DNA of 64,000 bases, taken from NCBI GenBank assembly GCA_964544055.1, contig CAZJAA010000005.1, positions 28,463 to 92,462 of the forward strand, given 5' to 3'. This document shows positions 35,019 through 43,956 of the stretch, one piece after another. Origin of the DNA: SIG299 sp964544055. Its GTDB lineage: Bacteria > Bacillota > Clostridia > Lachnospirales > Lachnospiraceae. Within the stretch, counting starts at the first letter, position 1. Every line of letters starts with the position of its first letter. The notes below the pieces were generated by a model. It saw only the letters and a program-made list of their open reading frames with translations, was not told the origin of the DNA and did not search any database. The position numbers and the translations under genes were made by a program.

Positions 35019-36488
35019 TCATATTCCGGCAGCCTGTTTTTCAGCGTCTGTTTTTTTAGCCTCTTTTGTTTCAGTCTTTCGCGGTGCCATTCTCTGCCTT
35101 GGAATGGTTATGGTAAAACTGGTTCCAACGGTATACTGCGTGCGGATTTTTATTGTTCCCGCATGTGCAAGTATAATCAGTCTGGCAATCGAAAGCCCAA
35201 GTCCATGCCCATCCACTCTGCCTCGTACATCATCCGAACGATAAAACCGCTCAAACATATGGTCTACATCTTCTTTTTTCATTCCCCTGCCGGTATCTGC
35301 CACCGTCAGCACGCAGTTTCCGTTCCTATTTTCACAGCCGATGGTAATGCTATCCCCATCCTCGGAATATTTAATCGCATTGTCTATCAGCACACGGATT
35401 GCCTGCTTGAGCAGCTGGTCATCCCCATAAACCGAAACATTTTGTATCAGACTTGCTCTGATTTCGCGATTTTTGGTTACCATACGCGTTTCTTTCAGCA
35501 TTTCTTCCACAACTGTTCCCATAGAAAACCATTCTTTCTGCACTTTTAAGGTTTTTCGGTCATGCCGCGACAAAAACAGAAGCTTTTCTACCAGTTCCTG
35601 CATAGCTTTGGATTCCTCGCTGATGGCTTCCACCGCCTCGTTTAATATTTCCGGATCTGAAGCTCCCCAACGTGTCAGCATCCTGCTATAGCCCTGAATC
35701 ACTGCAATTGGAGTCCGCAGTTCATGGGAAGCATTGGACACAAACTGCTTCTGACTTTCATAAGAAAGCTCCAGCCGGTCAAGCATATCGTTAAACACCT
35801 GCGTCAATTCCCGCAGCTCTTTTTCGGTTCCCCGGATTGGCAGACGTTCCCTATGCAGATTTGTTACCGTTAAATTTCTTGCCATTTCCGTCAGGTTGCT
35901 GATAGGCTTAAAAATCCGCTTGTTATCCTTACGGCTCTCCCATATAATAACTAACATAAGCACAAGATAAACGAGCGACGCATTTCTTAAAAATTCTGCT
36001 GCTTTACCCAGACTTTCCGACATATCATAATAAAAATATAATGTATGTACCTTCTGGTTTCTGTAAAGCTCCTGCCTCTCCTGAATAAGAAATTTCCATT
36101 CTCCGGATTTGCGACTCAAGTGAAACCGTTGAAAAAGATAAAATGTTTGCTGCCAGTCTTCTTCCTGCGCAGAATAAAGTACGGTTGTTTTTTCCCCTTC
36201 TGCCAGAAACACCGACAAATGCTCCGGTCTCTTTTCTTTCACATATTCCGCAAACTTTTCTTCACCCATTTCCAGTAAAACAACCATCTGCTCCGTCATA
36301 TTTCTGGAAGGCTTCATTTCCTCACGAAAATACAAAACACCTATAACCGCAAAGAAAATAAGACCATTAATCAAAAAAAAGCGCAGATAATTTAACGACA
36401 CACGAAAAGATAAGGAAAAACGGAAATTTTTTGCCCCCTCCCTTATCCATCGAATCTGCCGTTTTAATCTGCCCTGCTGCTTCTTCAT
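35019..36488 (-). CDS. Sensor histidine kinase (OmpR-partner type)
   Basis: A 489-residue membrane kinase. The first membrane helix is about residues 34-53 (FLINGLIFFAVIGVLYF), then an extracellular region of about 120 residues, then a second helix (ASLVYLVLMLVIIWES). A HAMP region (about 190-245) leads to the phosphorylated His in FVSNASHELRTPIAVIQGY. The ATPase domain has DNAIKYSEDGDSI and VADTGRGMKKEDVDHMFERF plus GHGLGLSIARLI. It starts 19 bases after the response regulator gene and forms an operon with it. The stimulus is not indicated by the context. Confidence 0.92.
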   Translation of the reverse strand: MKKQQGRLKRQIRWIREGAKNFRFSLSFRVSLNYLRFFLINGLIFFAVIGVLYFREEMKPSRNMTEQMVVLLEMGEEKFAEYVKEKRPEHLSVFLAEGEKTTVLYSAQEEDWQQTFYLFQRFHLSRKSGEWKFLIQERQELYRNQKVHTLYFYYDMSESLGKAAEFLRNASLVYLVLMLVIIWESRKDNKRIFKPISNLTEMARNLTVTNLHRERLPIRGTEKELRELTQVFNDMLDRLELSYESQKQFVSNASHELRTPIAVIQGYSRMLTRWGASDPEILNEAVEAISEESKAMQELVEKLLFLSRHDRKTLKVQKEWFSMGTVVEEMLKETRMVTKNREIRASLIQNVSVYGDDQLLKQAIRVLIDNAIKYSEDGDSITIGCENRNGNCVLTVADTGRGMKKEDVDHMFERFYRSDDVRGRVDGHGLGLSIARLIILAHAGTIKIRTQYTVGTSFTITIPRQRMAPRKTETKEAKKTDAEKQAAGI

Positions 36489-36507
36489 TGTTTCTCCCTG
36501 TAACGGA

Positions 36508-37194
36508 TTACTCCTCTTTAATCATATAGCCAATTCCACGAATCGTTTCTATCATGTGAATTCCATATTTATCATCAATCTTCTGGCGAAGATACCGTAC
36601 ATAAACGTCCACCACATTCGTGTCACCCATGTATTCATATCCCCATACCTGGCTTAATAGCTGTTCTCTGGACATTGCAACATTTTTATTACGAAGCAGA
36701 CACTCCAACAAATCATATTCTTTTTTCGTTAACGTCAGCTTATCCTCTTCGTAGGATACCGAATGTGCCGTTGTATTCAATATCAGTGCTCCAAAAGCCA
36801 GTTCCGCTTTTCCTGACGGCGATTTATGCTGCTCCGAATGTCTGGATAACGTAACCCGGATGCGTGCTAACAGCTCTTCTATGGCAAACGGCTTTGTCAT
36901 ATAGTCATCTGCTCCCATATCCAGCCCTGCCACTTTGTCCATGACATCATCCTTTGCCGTCAGCATAATAATTGGTACCTGGGATTCCATGCGTACCCGG
37001 CGGCATACTTCGATACCGGAAAGTCCCGGCAGCATAATATCAAGCAAAACAAGATCCGTACCTTCTTCCAGTGCCAGTTCCAGTCCGGTTCTTCCGTCTG
37101 CAGCATGAACCGTTTCATACCCCTCATGCTTTAATTCCAGCTCCAAAAAACGAGCAATTTTGGGTTCATCCTCTACAATTAAAATCTTTGCCAA
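36508..37194 (-). CDS. OmpR/PhoB-family response regulator
   Basis: A 228-residue DNA-binding regulator starting at a TTG codon, with GGGAGG nine bases upstream. Receiver residues include DE near the start (VEDEP), the phosphorylated Asp in LVLLDIMLPGLSG, and Lys in YMTKPF. The C-terminal winged helix (LTKKEYDLLECLLRN, VDVYVRYLRQKID) is complete. It lies first in a two-gene operon with the kinase at 35019-36488. Target genes cannot be predicted here. Confidence 0.93.
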   Translation of the reverse strand: MAKILIVEDEPKIARFLELELKHEGYETVHAADGRTGLELALEEGTDLVLLDIMLPGLSGIEVCRRVRMESQVPIIMLTAKDDVMDKVAGLDMGADDYMTKPFAIEELLARIRVTLSRHSEQHKSPSGKAELAFGALILNTTAHSVSYEEDKLTLTKKEYDLLECLLRNKNVAMSREQLLSQVWGYEYMGDTNVVDVYVRYLRQKIDDKYGIHMIETIRGIGYMIKEE

Positions 37195-37315
37195 AGTAAC
37201 TTTCCTCCCTTTTTCTCAAACAGCCGTTTCTGTATGGTTTCTCTCACTTTTTTTTCGTTGCTGCTTATCCACGCTTTCTCACTTTTTAAAGCATGTCGTA
37301 AGGCGGCACAACGTT

Positions 37316-38095
37316 TTACACAACTGTCGTGCGTTTTTTACCAAGATATCCACAAAGCAGGACGGTTCCCACACCCGCTGCAAGAATAAACAGGGAAATA
37401 AACTGGGATGTGGAAAACACCTTCACCTCACCTCTCGGATCATTTCTTAAATATTCCATAAAGAACCGTCCGATACTGTAACATATAAGATAGCAGCCTG
37501 CCGTCTGTCCACTGTACGTTACAACCCTTTTCGATAAAAACACAAGTATGCCGAAATGCAGAAAATTCAATGCTGCCATAATCAGCTGTGTTGGAATCAA
37601 TGCCACACCATTTGGCGCAAAATCCGAGGTTTGATAAATCACATGAAACCAGCTTGCCGTTTCCCTGCCATAGCAACAGCCTGCAAACATACAGCCAATA
37701 CGCCCAAATCCCTGTGCAATTGCAATGGATGGCATTACCAAATCGAAATATCTTAAAAATTCCAGCTTTCTGATTTTGCAATACAAAAAGCCCACGCCTA
37801 TGCCGCCGATGATTCCACCGTATACAACAAATCCATGCGTAATATCCAAAAGTATCTGCGGATTTGCAAGAACTTCTTTTATTTCCACAATATAAAACAG
37901 CAGCTTTGCTCCAACAATTCCCCCAAACAGACAGCTGATTGTAATCCAGAACAGTTCCTCTGCATTCAAGCCCTGTCTTTTGGCACGATATTCTCCTACA
38001 CTGTACGCCACAATAACACCAATGGCAATCATCAGTCCATATCCATAAACCGTAAATGGTCCTATCTGCAATAATTCATTATTCCAGCCTGTCAT
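37316..38095 (-). CDS. lgt: Prolipoprotein diacylglyceryl transferase
   Basis: A 259-residue integral membrane enzyme adding diacylglycerol to the lipobox cysteine of prelipoproteins, including the GH26 and PPIase lipoproteins in this window. It has about seven membrane segments. Lgt signature regions are DITHGFVVYGGIIGGIGVGF with the catalytic His and Tyr, and GRIGCMFAGCCYGRE. AGGAGG precedes the start. It is the usual length. It lies upstream of the two-component operon with a 121-base gap. Confidence 0.95.
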   Translation of the reverse strand: MTGWNNELLQIGPFTVYGYGLMIAIGVIVAYSVGEYRAKRQGLNAEELFWITISCLFGGIVGAKLLFYIVEIKEVLANPQILLDITHGFVVYGGIIGGIGVGFLYCKIRKLEFLRYFDLVMPSIAIAQGFGRIGCMFAGCCYGRETASWFHVIYQTSDFAPNGVALIPTQLIMAALNFLHFGILVFLSKRVVTYSGQTAGCYLICYSIGRFFMEYLRNDPRGEVKVFSTSQFISLFILAAGVGTVLLCGYLGKKRTTVV

Positions 38096-38190
38096 TACAA
38101 ACTTCCTCCTTATAGATGCAGTGTCCGTATTTTCTCCGCAGATAGATGCCGGTGAACGATTGATTTTTTGGAAACTGCTGCAAAAAAATA

Positions 38191-38652
38191 TTAAAAAAAC
38201 AGAACATACATAATAACCGCATTTAAAATACCAATAATGCTTCCCGCAAGCACCTGTATTGGTGTGTGCCCAACAAATTCTTTCAGCTTTGCTTCCGGTA
38301 AATCCTTTTTGGTTAGAACCTCCAAAAGCTCTACCATTTCCAGAATAATTACTGCCTGCTTTCCGGTTTCTCGCCGGACACCCATAGCATCATGGCAGAC
38401 AATAATCGCCAACACTGCTGCAATGGCAAACTCAAAGCTGTCAAGCCCGCAGACAAGCGCACTCATCATTGCCACAGAGGTTACAGTAGCAGAATGTCCG
38501 CTTGGCATTCCTCCATCCCCAAACAGACGCTCCCACTCCAGCTTTTTATATACCGCCGCATGGATAAACACCTTTAGTACCTGCGCAATTGCCCAGGATA
38601 CAAGACCAACAATTAAAAATTTATTCGACAATAAATCCAAAAACCATTCCAT
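38191..38652 (-). CDS. Divergent PAP2-family membrane protein (DUF212/YuiD type)
   Basis: A 153-residue membrane protein with about four hydrophobic segments. The family motifs are WAIAQVLKVFIHA, GGMPSGHSATVTSVA (phosphatase-like His) and AIIVCHDAMGVRRETGKQA, then GHTPIQVLAGSIIGI. It resembles PAP2 phosphatases but the family activity is not well established. A GGAG site precedes the ATG. It is a single gene before lgt with no informative operon partner. Confidence 0.85.
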   Translation of the reverse strand: MEWFLDLLSNKFLIVGLVSWAIAQVLKVFIHAAVYKKLEWERLFGDGGMPSGHSATVTSVAMMSALVCGLDSFEFAIAAVLAIIVCHDAMGVRRETGKQAVIILEMVELLEVLTKKDLPEAKLKEFVGHTPIQVLAGSIIGILNAVIMYVLFF

Positions 38653-38812
38653 ATGATATCTCCATATTCCCCTTTGCTGTTGTTTTCATCCGCCTGCAAT
38701 ACAAATACATACAACAAATATCTTTTCTTTTATCGAACATATCATACCATTTCTTAATCTATTTTTCAATAAATTCCTCTTTTTTAAGTTTCCTTATTTT
38801 ACAAACGATGCT

Positions 38813-39604
38813 TTACTCTCTGCATTCCGCTTCTTTTGCTTTTTTATACCAGCTGACCGCAAAAATTGTTCCAACAATCAAAGCAATCAAACCGCCGATA
38901 ATAAATATATTCGCCAGAATAGAAACCGGATTATTCTGCATAATTCCGTTCATGGCATCCATACCGGAAGATAAAAAACCGTTTTCATACGAAGAAAATC
39001 CATCCAGCTGACCGGAGTTTTGCAGCAACTCTGACAATTGGGCACTCTCTGCGGAGCTTAACGGATTTCCGTTTGTATCAAAAAATGTTATGGTATTTCC
39101 ATCAAAATTGCCTCCAAACATACTATTCGCAGCATTATTGAAGCTGCTTGTCATTCCGCTTACCATTGCTTTGGCAATCACTCCAAACAACGTAAACATA
39201 CCACCTCCTGCAGCAATGTACACTCCTGCAATCCAGCCAAATTTTTTTACCAGTTTTCTAAAAATTCCTGGAACGCAATCTATCCATTCCCCTGCGACCT
39301 GTTCCAATCGTTCGCCGCTGCTGACCGTATCTTCCTGTTCTGCCTCATAAGAAAAAGCTTCGCTTTTTCTTCCAAAAATAAACTCTTCCTTATTTTCTTC
39401 TTCCGGATCATCTTCTGAAAGAAGCCAGTCTGTTGTAACATCGAACTGCTTTGCCAACGCTAACAACTTTCCGATTTCCGGCACGGCATCCCCGGTTTCC
39501 CATTTGCTCACTGCCTGTCTGGACACTCCAAGCTTCTCTGCCAATGCCTCCTGAGATAAACCTGCTTTTCTTCTGCAATAAAAAATTTTTTCATTTAATT
39601 TCAT
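38813..39604 (-). CDS. XRE-type regulator with C-terminal membrane anchor
   Basis: A 263-residue protein. The start at 39604 (MKLNEKIFYCRRKAG) has AGAAGGAG nine bases upstream; a longer frame from 39739 lacks a site. Residues 1-65 are an XRE helix-turn-helix (LSQEALAEKLGVSRQAVSKW). After an acidic linker come two hydrophobic segments (about 145-165 and 225-250), so the DNA-binding domain is probably tethered to the membrane. Such fusions are common in Lachnospiraceae, and their signals are mostly unknown. Two direct repeats of TTGAAATTTYGC upstream could be its operator. Confidence 0.82.
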   Translation of the reverse strand: MKLNEKIFYCRRKAGLSQEALAEKLGVSRQAVSKWETGDAVPEIGKLLALAKQFDVTTDWLLSEDDPEEENKEEFIFGRKSEAFSYEAEQEDTVSSGERLEQVAGEWIDCVPGIFRKLVKKFGWIAGVYIAAGGGMFTLFGVIAKAMVSGMTSSFNNAANSMFGGNFDGNTITFFDTNGNPLSSAESAQLSELLQNSGQLDGFSSYENGFLSSGMDAMNGIMQNNPVSILANIFIIGGLIALIVGTIFAVSWYKKAKEAECRE

Positions 39605-39700
39605 GCTCTTTGTCTCCTTCTGATAACATATTACTTTTCCAATCCAGCGGCTCAAACTTTTTTTGCTCCGCTTTTCCATGACACTACAGTACAGGACTAA

Positions 39701-39737
39701 TTGAAATTTTGCTATCAAGTCCGGCTTGAAATTTCGC
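39701..39737 (-). promoter_or_regulatory. Direct repeats upstream of the XRE gene
   Basis: TTGAAATTTTGC (39701-39712) and TTGAAATTTCGC (39726-39737) are spaced 25 bases start to start, about two and a half helical turns. They are a candidate operator for the adjacent regulator. Confidence 0.35.
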
Positions 39738-39831
39738 AACCATTCGTTGCAAACCGCAAAAATAAAGCATTTTCTAAAAGAAGTTTCTTTTGCCCCGTCG
39801 CAAAAAAGCTACGGAATGGAGAATAAAACGG

Positions 39832-39874
39832 AAAAGCTACGGTGTTACCCTTTTTCGGTACTATCGTAGCTTTT
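39832..39874 (-). terminator. Terminator of the TSCPD gene
   Basis: AAAAGCTACG and CGTAGCTTTT pair over 10 bases, with a T-rich run on both strands, about 95 bases past the TSCPD gene stop. A partial extra copy of the arm (AAAAAAGCTACGG) lies just left of it. Confidence 0.7.
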
Positions 39875-39968
39875 CTTTATGGCTGCTTTTACAGCCTCTT
39901 ATGATATTCCTTATACACAACTGTGCATCCCCATGAAATGCTTTTTGTTTTGTGGAACGAAATCAAGC

Positions 39969-40214
39969 CTACATATTTGCTTCTACAGCCAGTGCAAGCT
40001 GATTTGGACAGGAATTGTCGCCACGGCACTCAATGCCCTTTAAACGCTTTACAACCTCTGTCGCTTCCATACCCTCAGCCAGTCTTGCCACGCCCTGTGT
40101 GTTTCCCCGGCAGCCTCCGATAAATTCTACATTGCGGACAATTCCATCCACAAGGTCAAATTCGATTCCTCTGGAGCATACGCCCTGTGTTTTGTACGAT
40201 ACATGCTTTTCCAT
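39969..40214 (-). CDS. TSCPD-domain protein (TIGR03905 family)
   Basis: An 81-residue protein. Conserved parts are YKTQGVCSRGIEFDLVDGIV, then EFIGGCRGNTQGVARLAEG with KGIECRGDNSCPNQLA. The three cysteine-bearing motifs resemble the C-terminal TSCPD domain of class II ribonucleotide reductases, but here it stands alone. The function of the stand-alone form is not established. AGGAAG precedes the ATG. It follows the DUF3881 gene by 20 bases and is probably cotranscribed. Confidence 0.85.
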   Translation of the reverse strand: MEKHVSYKTQGVCSRGIEFDLVDGIVRNVEFIGGCRGNTQGVARLAEGMEATEVVKRLKGIECRGDNSCPNQLALAVEANM

Positions 40215-40233
40215 AGTTTCTCTTCCTTTCTAT

Positions 40234-41106
40234 CTATACTTCTACTCTGCCCTGCATCCAAACATTTCCTCGAAATCTTCTGCCCGGCATTGGCTCACCA
40301 AACAAATCATCCACATGAATGCATACATCATAGTTCATCTCATTGCATTCTACATTTAAAACATAAAATTCTTCCTTGGTATAAGAGTTTTTCAACCGCT
40401 CAACACTATTGATATAACCAAGCATGGAATAATTATCAGACTCCGAGCCATACGGAAAAAAGCTCGTTTCCACAATAGAATAAATATCTTCCTTCCGCAC
40501 TCTCTTGCTTACTAGCGCATACTGATCGATATCATCAAATGTCAGATTTTGCATTGCCTCCTGATTTCCCTGCTTTGCCTCAGCTATCAGCTCCGAGCGG
40601 TTTTTAAGATTAGCTTTCACCTTTTCCGCTTCTTTTTTTGACTTTTCCACCGGAAGCAGAATTTTTCCCTCCGTTGCCAATGCAGATAAATACACTGGGC
40701 AGCATCTGTGCTCCTTTTTCCGAATTGGATTTTTCAACAAATCCACTACATTCTGAATATAAAAAATCAAAGAGATGCCAACACGGTAGTCGTCACACAT
40801 TCCGGTATACGCATCCGTATCCACACGCTTATTTATAGTTACCGATTCTTCTGTTGTGATTTTGCTCCCACGATGAATCGGAAAATAATGCGCTACATGA
40901 AAGTTTCCGCATGCATCTGTTTCTCCGCGGACAACCACACCGGTATCCTCTGACACTTCCAACAGCAATTCTACAAACGAACGGTCTTCTGACATACGGA
41001 ATATCTGTTTTTCCGCCGCATGTTCAATTACAAGATTTATTAACTTTTCTTCATCCACCCGGTTTACCACCTTACTGAAACCGACTGCTCTTAAAAAACT
41101 ATGCAC
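40234..41106 (-). CDS. DUF3881-family protein
   Basis: A 290-residue cytoplasmic protein of a family I associate with Lachnospiraceae. The GTG at 41106 (MHSFLRAVGFSKV) has GGAG six bases upstream and gives the N-terminus I recall for this family; the ATG at 41118 has its site flush against it. Landmarks include FHVAHYFPIHRGSKITTEES, DDYRVGISLIFYIQNVVDLL and a C-terminal NECEMN-like NVECNEMNYDVCIHVDDLFG. There is no catalytic motif and no membrane segment. Its function is unknown. A hairpin GGTTACTG/CAGTAACC (41135-41165) lies in the leader. Confidence 0.75.
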   Translation of the reverse strand: MHSFLRAVGFSKVVNRVDEEKLINLVIEHAAEKQIFRMSEDRSFVELLLEVSEDTGVVVRGETDACGNFHVAHYFPIHRGSKITTEESVTINKRVDTDAYTGMCDDYRVGISLIFYIQNVVDLLKNPIRKKEHRCCPVYLSALATEGKILLPVEKSKKEAEKVKANLKNRSELIAEAKQGNQEAMQNLTFDDIDQYALVSKRVRKEDIYSIVETSFFPYGSESDNYSMLGYINSVERLKNSYTKEEFYVLNVECNEMNYDVCIHVDDLFGEPMPGRRFRGNVWMQGRVEV

Positions 41107-41368
41107 ATAATTCTCCATTCCTGAATGATTTTTTGGTTACTGCTCTTACACTCGTTCCAGTAACCCTTTGCATATCATTTACAACAATTCTAGACCAGAT
41201 ACGGATTCTGTTCCGGTCTGATTTCTTTTTTAACTGCCAAAATGAAATCTCCTGTCAGTTTCAAATAATAACAGAGTTCCGTCCTGTCTGTCAAGCTTAT
41301 TTAATACTCTTCCTCCAACGAAATAATTTTTCTTATAACTGCAGCTGTACTTACTTTTTTCTTTTTCT

Positions 41369-42430
41369 CTATTCTACCGTATCAACAATAAATAGCGTCA
41401 ATTCTTCTTTTAAATTTTTTTCCTCTTTTCCTACCCAGTCCCCTTCCGGACCACGTTCCAGAATTCGGATATATGGACGTGTTGGTGCTTCTGCATTCTG
41501 TCTGATAACAATTCCGTAGCTTCCGTCACTAAGGCAGACAATTTCTCCTGTGGGATAAGTTGCCACCGAATGCATGAAAATTTTTACAAGCTCCGTATCA
41601 AATTTTGTACCGCTGGCACGAAGTATTTCATCCTGTGCTTCATATACTTTTTTTCTTTTTTCCAGATTTCCGTATACCATACAGTCAAATGCGTCACAAA
41701 TTGACACCAGGCGCACCTGCTGCTTCAATTTTTCTTTTGGCATGTGAAACGGATAACCGCTTCGGTCCAGTCTTTCATGGTGATACAGAATAATTTCCCG
41801 TGAAACAGGAGAAATCCACTCCTGCTGTTCTACCTCAATATAACCGTAGACCACATGACGTTTGATTTCTTTTTTTACATTTTCTTCCGCTTCTTGTAAA
41901 ATAATTCCACGGTAGTTTTCCTTAACGCTGATAATACCAATGTCATGAAGCAATGCACCAATCGCAATTTCCCTTGTTTCTTTCTGCGAAAATCCAGCAC
42001 GAACAGCTACAAGAATAGATAACGCAGCAACGCTCAATGAATGTTCGTAAAGACTTTGCGAATGATTTCTCACATTTGATATGGTATAAATGACTTCCTT
42101 CTGAATAAGTACATTTTCCATAACCTCTGTTGCCACCTTGCACAATTCCATCATTTCTTCTTCCGAAGCATAAGAAAAACGTTCCAATGTATCTTTTAAC
42201 CGTTCCACGCATTGTTCACTTATTTTTTCTTCTGTAATATCGTTTGCTTGAATTTCTTTTGAAATTTCATCTTCCACAAATACATCTGTAACCTTTAATT
42301 CCAGCAATTTTTCCTTATACTCTGTTTTCAGTATTGTTCCGGCTGAAATTAATGCAACACCGCTTGTACTATAAATATCCTTGGCTAAAATTTCTCTTCC
42401 CTTTATTTGCTCCGTTCTTATTCTCCGCAC
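41369..42430 (-). CDS. HD-GYP domain phosphodiesterase-like protein
   Basis: A 353-residue protein. The GTG at 42430 is preferred, with GGAAGG nine bases upstream; a TTG at 42457 is also open. An N-terminal region (1-130, GREILAKDIYSTSGVALISA) precedes the HD-GYP domain. This has LLHDIG for metal, HVVYGY, and the signature HHERLDRSGYPFHM, close to the consensus HHExxDGxGYP. Such proteins usually hydrolyse cyclic di-GMP. The Gly of the DG pair is Arg here, a small departure whose effect is not known. It ends the parA-parB-DUF4446 gene string. Confidence 0.85.
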   Translation of the reverse strand: MRRIRTEQIKGREILAKDIYSTSGVALISAGTILKTEYKEKLLELKVTDVFVEDEISKEIQANDITEEKISEQCVERLKDTLERFSYASEEEMMELCKVATEVMENVLIQKEVIYTISNVRNHSQSLYEHSLSVAALSILVAVRAGFSQKETREIAIGALLHDIGIISVKENYRGIILQEAEENVKKEIKRHVVYGYIEVEQQEWISPVSREIILYHHERLDRSGYPFHMPKEKLKQQVRLVSICDAFDCMVYGNLEKRKKVYEAQDEILRASGTKFDTELVKIFMHSVATYPTGEIVCLSDGSYGIVIRQNAEAPTRPYIRILERGPEGDWVGKEEKNLKEELTLFIVDTVE

Positions 42431-42468
42431 GTCCCTGTACCTTCCAATCCTTTGCAAAAATAGAAATT

Positions 42469-42984
42469 TTACTCCGCATAAAGCGTTCTTTTATTTTTTG
42501 CTTCCTCTAAAGCCCGACGCTCTTCTGCCGCCAGAACCACAAAAGACTCTCCCTTAATAATTTCCTTTAAATAAGTATAACATCCCTCTCTTGTATGCAT
42601 GGATGTAAGAATAAAACCATTATTTTCATCATCTAACAAACACAGAGAAAAGCTTAATTTTCCCCCCATTTCTTTAAATGCATCGTACTTCACAATACCA
42701 ATTTTCTGATATGCCATTATCAATGTATCGCATGCAATATTAAGCTTCTCCGACGTATATTTACTTTCCTCTTTCAAACCATCAATTTCTTTAAACCGGC
42801 TTGTAATGGCACTTTCCATCGTGTGCCCATCTGCTCCTTTCATAAATTCCCTATATTTCTTTGCCAGATTACATACTTTCACCAGCAAAATAATTGTTGT
42901 TGTCAATAATGCCACTGTCAGAAGTGCCAACACCAGCACTGCAATCAGAAGTATTTTTTCCTGATTTAACATCTGTCCATTCAT
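42469..42984 (-). CDS. DUF4446-family membrane-anchored protein
   Basis: A 171-residue protein with one N-terminal membrane helix (ILLIAVLVLALLTVALLTTT) followed by a coiled-coil-prone stretch (about 38-80) and a small C-terminal domain containing LSFSLCLLDDENNGFILTSM. The family is commonly found beside parB in Clostridia and has no assigned function. A link to chromosome segregation or the membrane is only suggested by this position. GGGAG precedes the ATG, and parB ends 30 bases upstream. Confidence 0.85.
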   Translation of the reverse strand: MNGQMLNQEKILLIAVLVLALLTVALLTTTIILLVKVCNLAKKYREFMKGADGHTMESAITSRFKEIDGLKEESKYTSEKLNIACDTLIMAYQKIGIVKYDAFKEMGGKLSFSLCLLDDENNGFILTSMHTREGCYTYLKEIIKGESFVVLAAEERRALEEAKNKRTLYAE

Positions 42985-43014
42985 TATTTATTCTCCCATC
43001 CTTCGTTTCTAGAT

Positions 43015-43923
43015 TTATTGTACCGATTCCATCAATTCTACAATACGCTCCAATTCATCCATGGAATAATATTCTATTTCAATTTTACCGGTATTGTTCG
43101 CTTTGTTCTTTATCTCAACCTTTGTACCAAGAGATTTCTTCAACTTTTCTTCTAGTCCCTTATAAACAAAACTCACCTCTTTTTTTTCTTCTTCCGGAAG
43201 CTTTTCCGTTTCTTTTTTCTTTTCTTCCTGAATTTTCTTAATCAATTTTTCTGTTTCGCGTACACTTAATTTCTCATCAAAAATTTTCATAGCGAGGTTA
43301 AATTGTTCCTCACCATCTGCAATCGGAATAAGAGCACGACCATGTCCCTCTGTTATCATTTCATCAATTAACATTTGTTGTACTCTCTGATCCAGTTTTA
43401 ACAAACGCATTGAATTAGTGATTGCTGTTCTACTCTTGGAGACCTTTTCCGCTACTTCATCCTGTTTAAGCTTTAACTCCTGTATAAGCTTTTGATATGC
43501 TACCGCTTCTTCAATTGGGTTTAAATCTTCTCTTTGAATATTTTCAATCAAAGCAATAGTAAAAATATCATCTTCCGAATATTCTTTTATCACTACAGGA
43601 ACTTTCTTCAGACCAGCAATTCTTGCAGCCCTCCATCTTCTTTCACCTGCAATGATTTCATAATGATTTTCCTTTTTTTGAACAACAAGCGGTTCAATCA
43701 CCCCATATTGTTTAATCGAATCTGCCAGTTCATGTAATGCATCCTCATCAAATCGTGTTCTCGGCTGGGCACGATTTGGCTCAATTTCAATAATTGGAAT
43801 TAATGTTTCACGTGAAACATTTTCTTTTTGCTTTTCCTCTTTACTTTCTTTTGTGGCTTCTAAACCGATGTCCGGAATTAAATTATCCAGTCCGGAACCA
43901 AGACCTCTTCTTTTAACAGCCAT
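43015..43923 (-). CDS. parB: Chromosome-partitioning protein ParB
   Basis: A 302-residue CTPase clamp that loads at parS sites and organises the origin. The start at 43923 (MAVKRRGLGSGLDNLIPD) has GGAGG eight bases upstream. The ParB/Srx region has ENHYEIIAGERRWRAARIAG with the arginine patch. The helix-turn-helix lies near VAEKVSKSRTAITNSMRLLK. The C-terminal dimerisation domain ends the protein, after a Lys/Glu-rich linker. A perfect parS lies inside its own coding sequence and encodes NVSRET. It follows parA by 33 bases. Confidence 0.95.
   Translation of the reverse strand: MAVKRRGLGSGLDNLIPDIGLEATKESKEEKQKENVSRETLIPIIEIEPNRAQPRTRFDEDALHELADSIKQYGVIEPLVVQKKENHYEIIAGERRWRAARIAGLKKVPVVIKEYSEDDIFTIALIENIQREDLNPIEEAVAYQKLIQELKLKQDEVAEKVSKSRTAITNSMRLLKLDQRVQQMLIDEMITEGHGRALIPIADGEEQFNLAMKIFDEKLSVRETEKLIKKIQEEKKKETEKLPEEEKKEVSFVYKGLEEKLKKSLGTKVEIKNKANNTGKIEIEYYSMDELERIVELMESVQ
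43804..43819. other. parS site inside parB
   Basis: TGTTTCACGTGAAACA, a perfect 16-base match to the bacterial parS consensus, encoding part of NVSRET near the ParB N-terminus. Confidence 0.93.
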
Positions 43924-43956
43924 TTTCAAATCCTCCATTCTTCACGCATTACTCAA

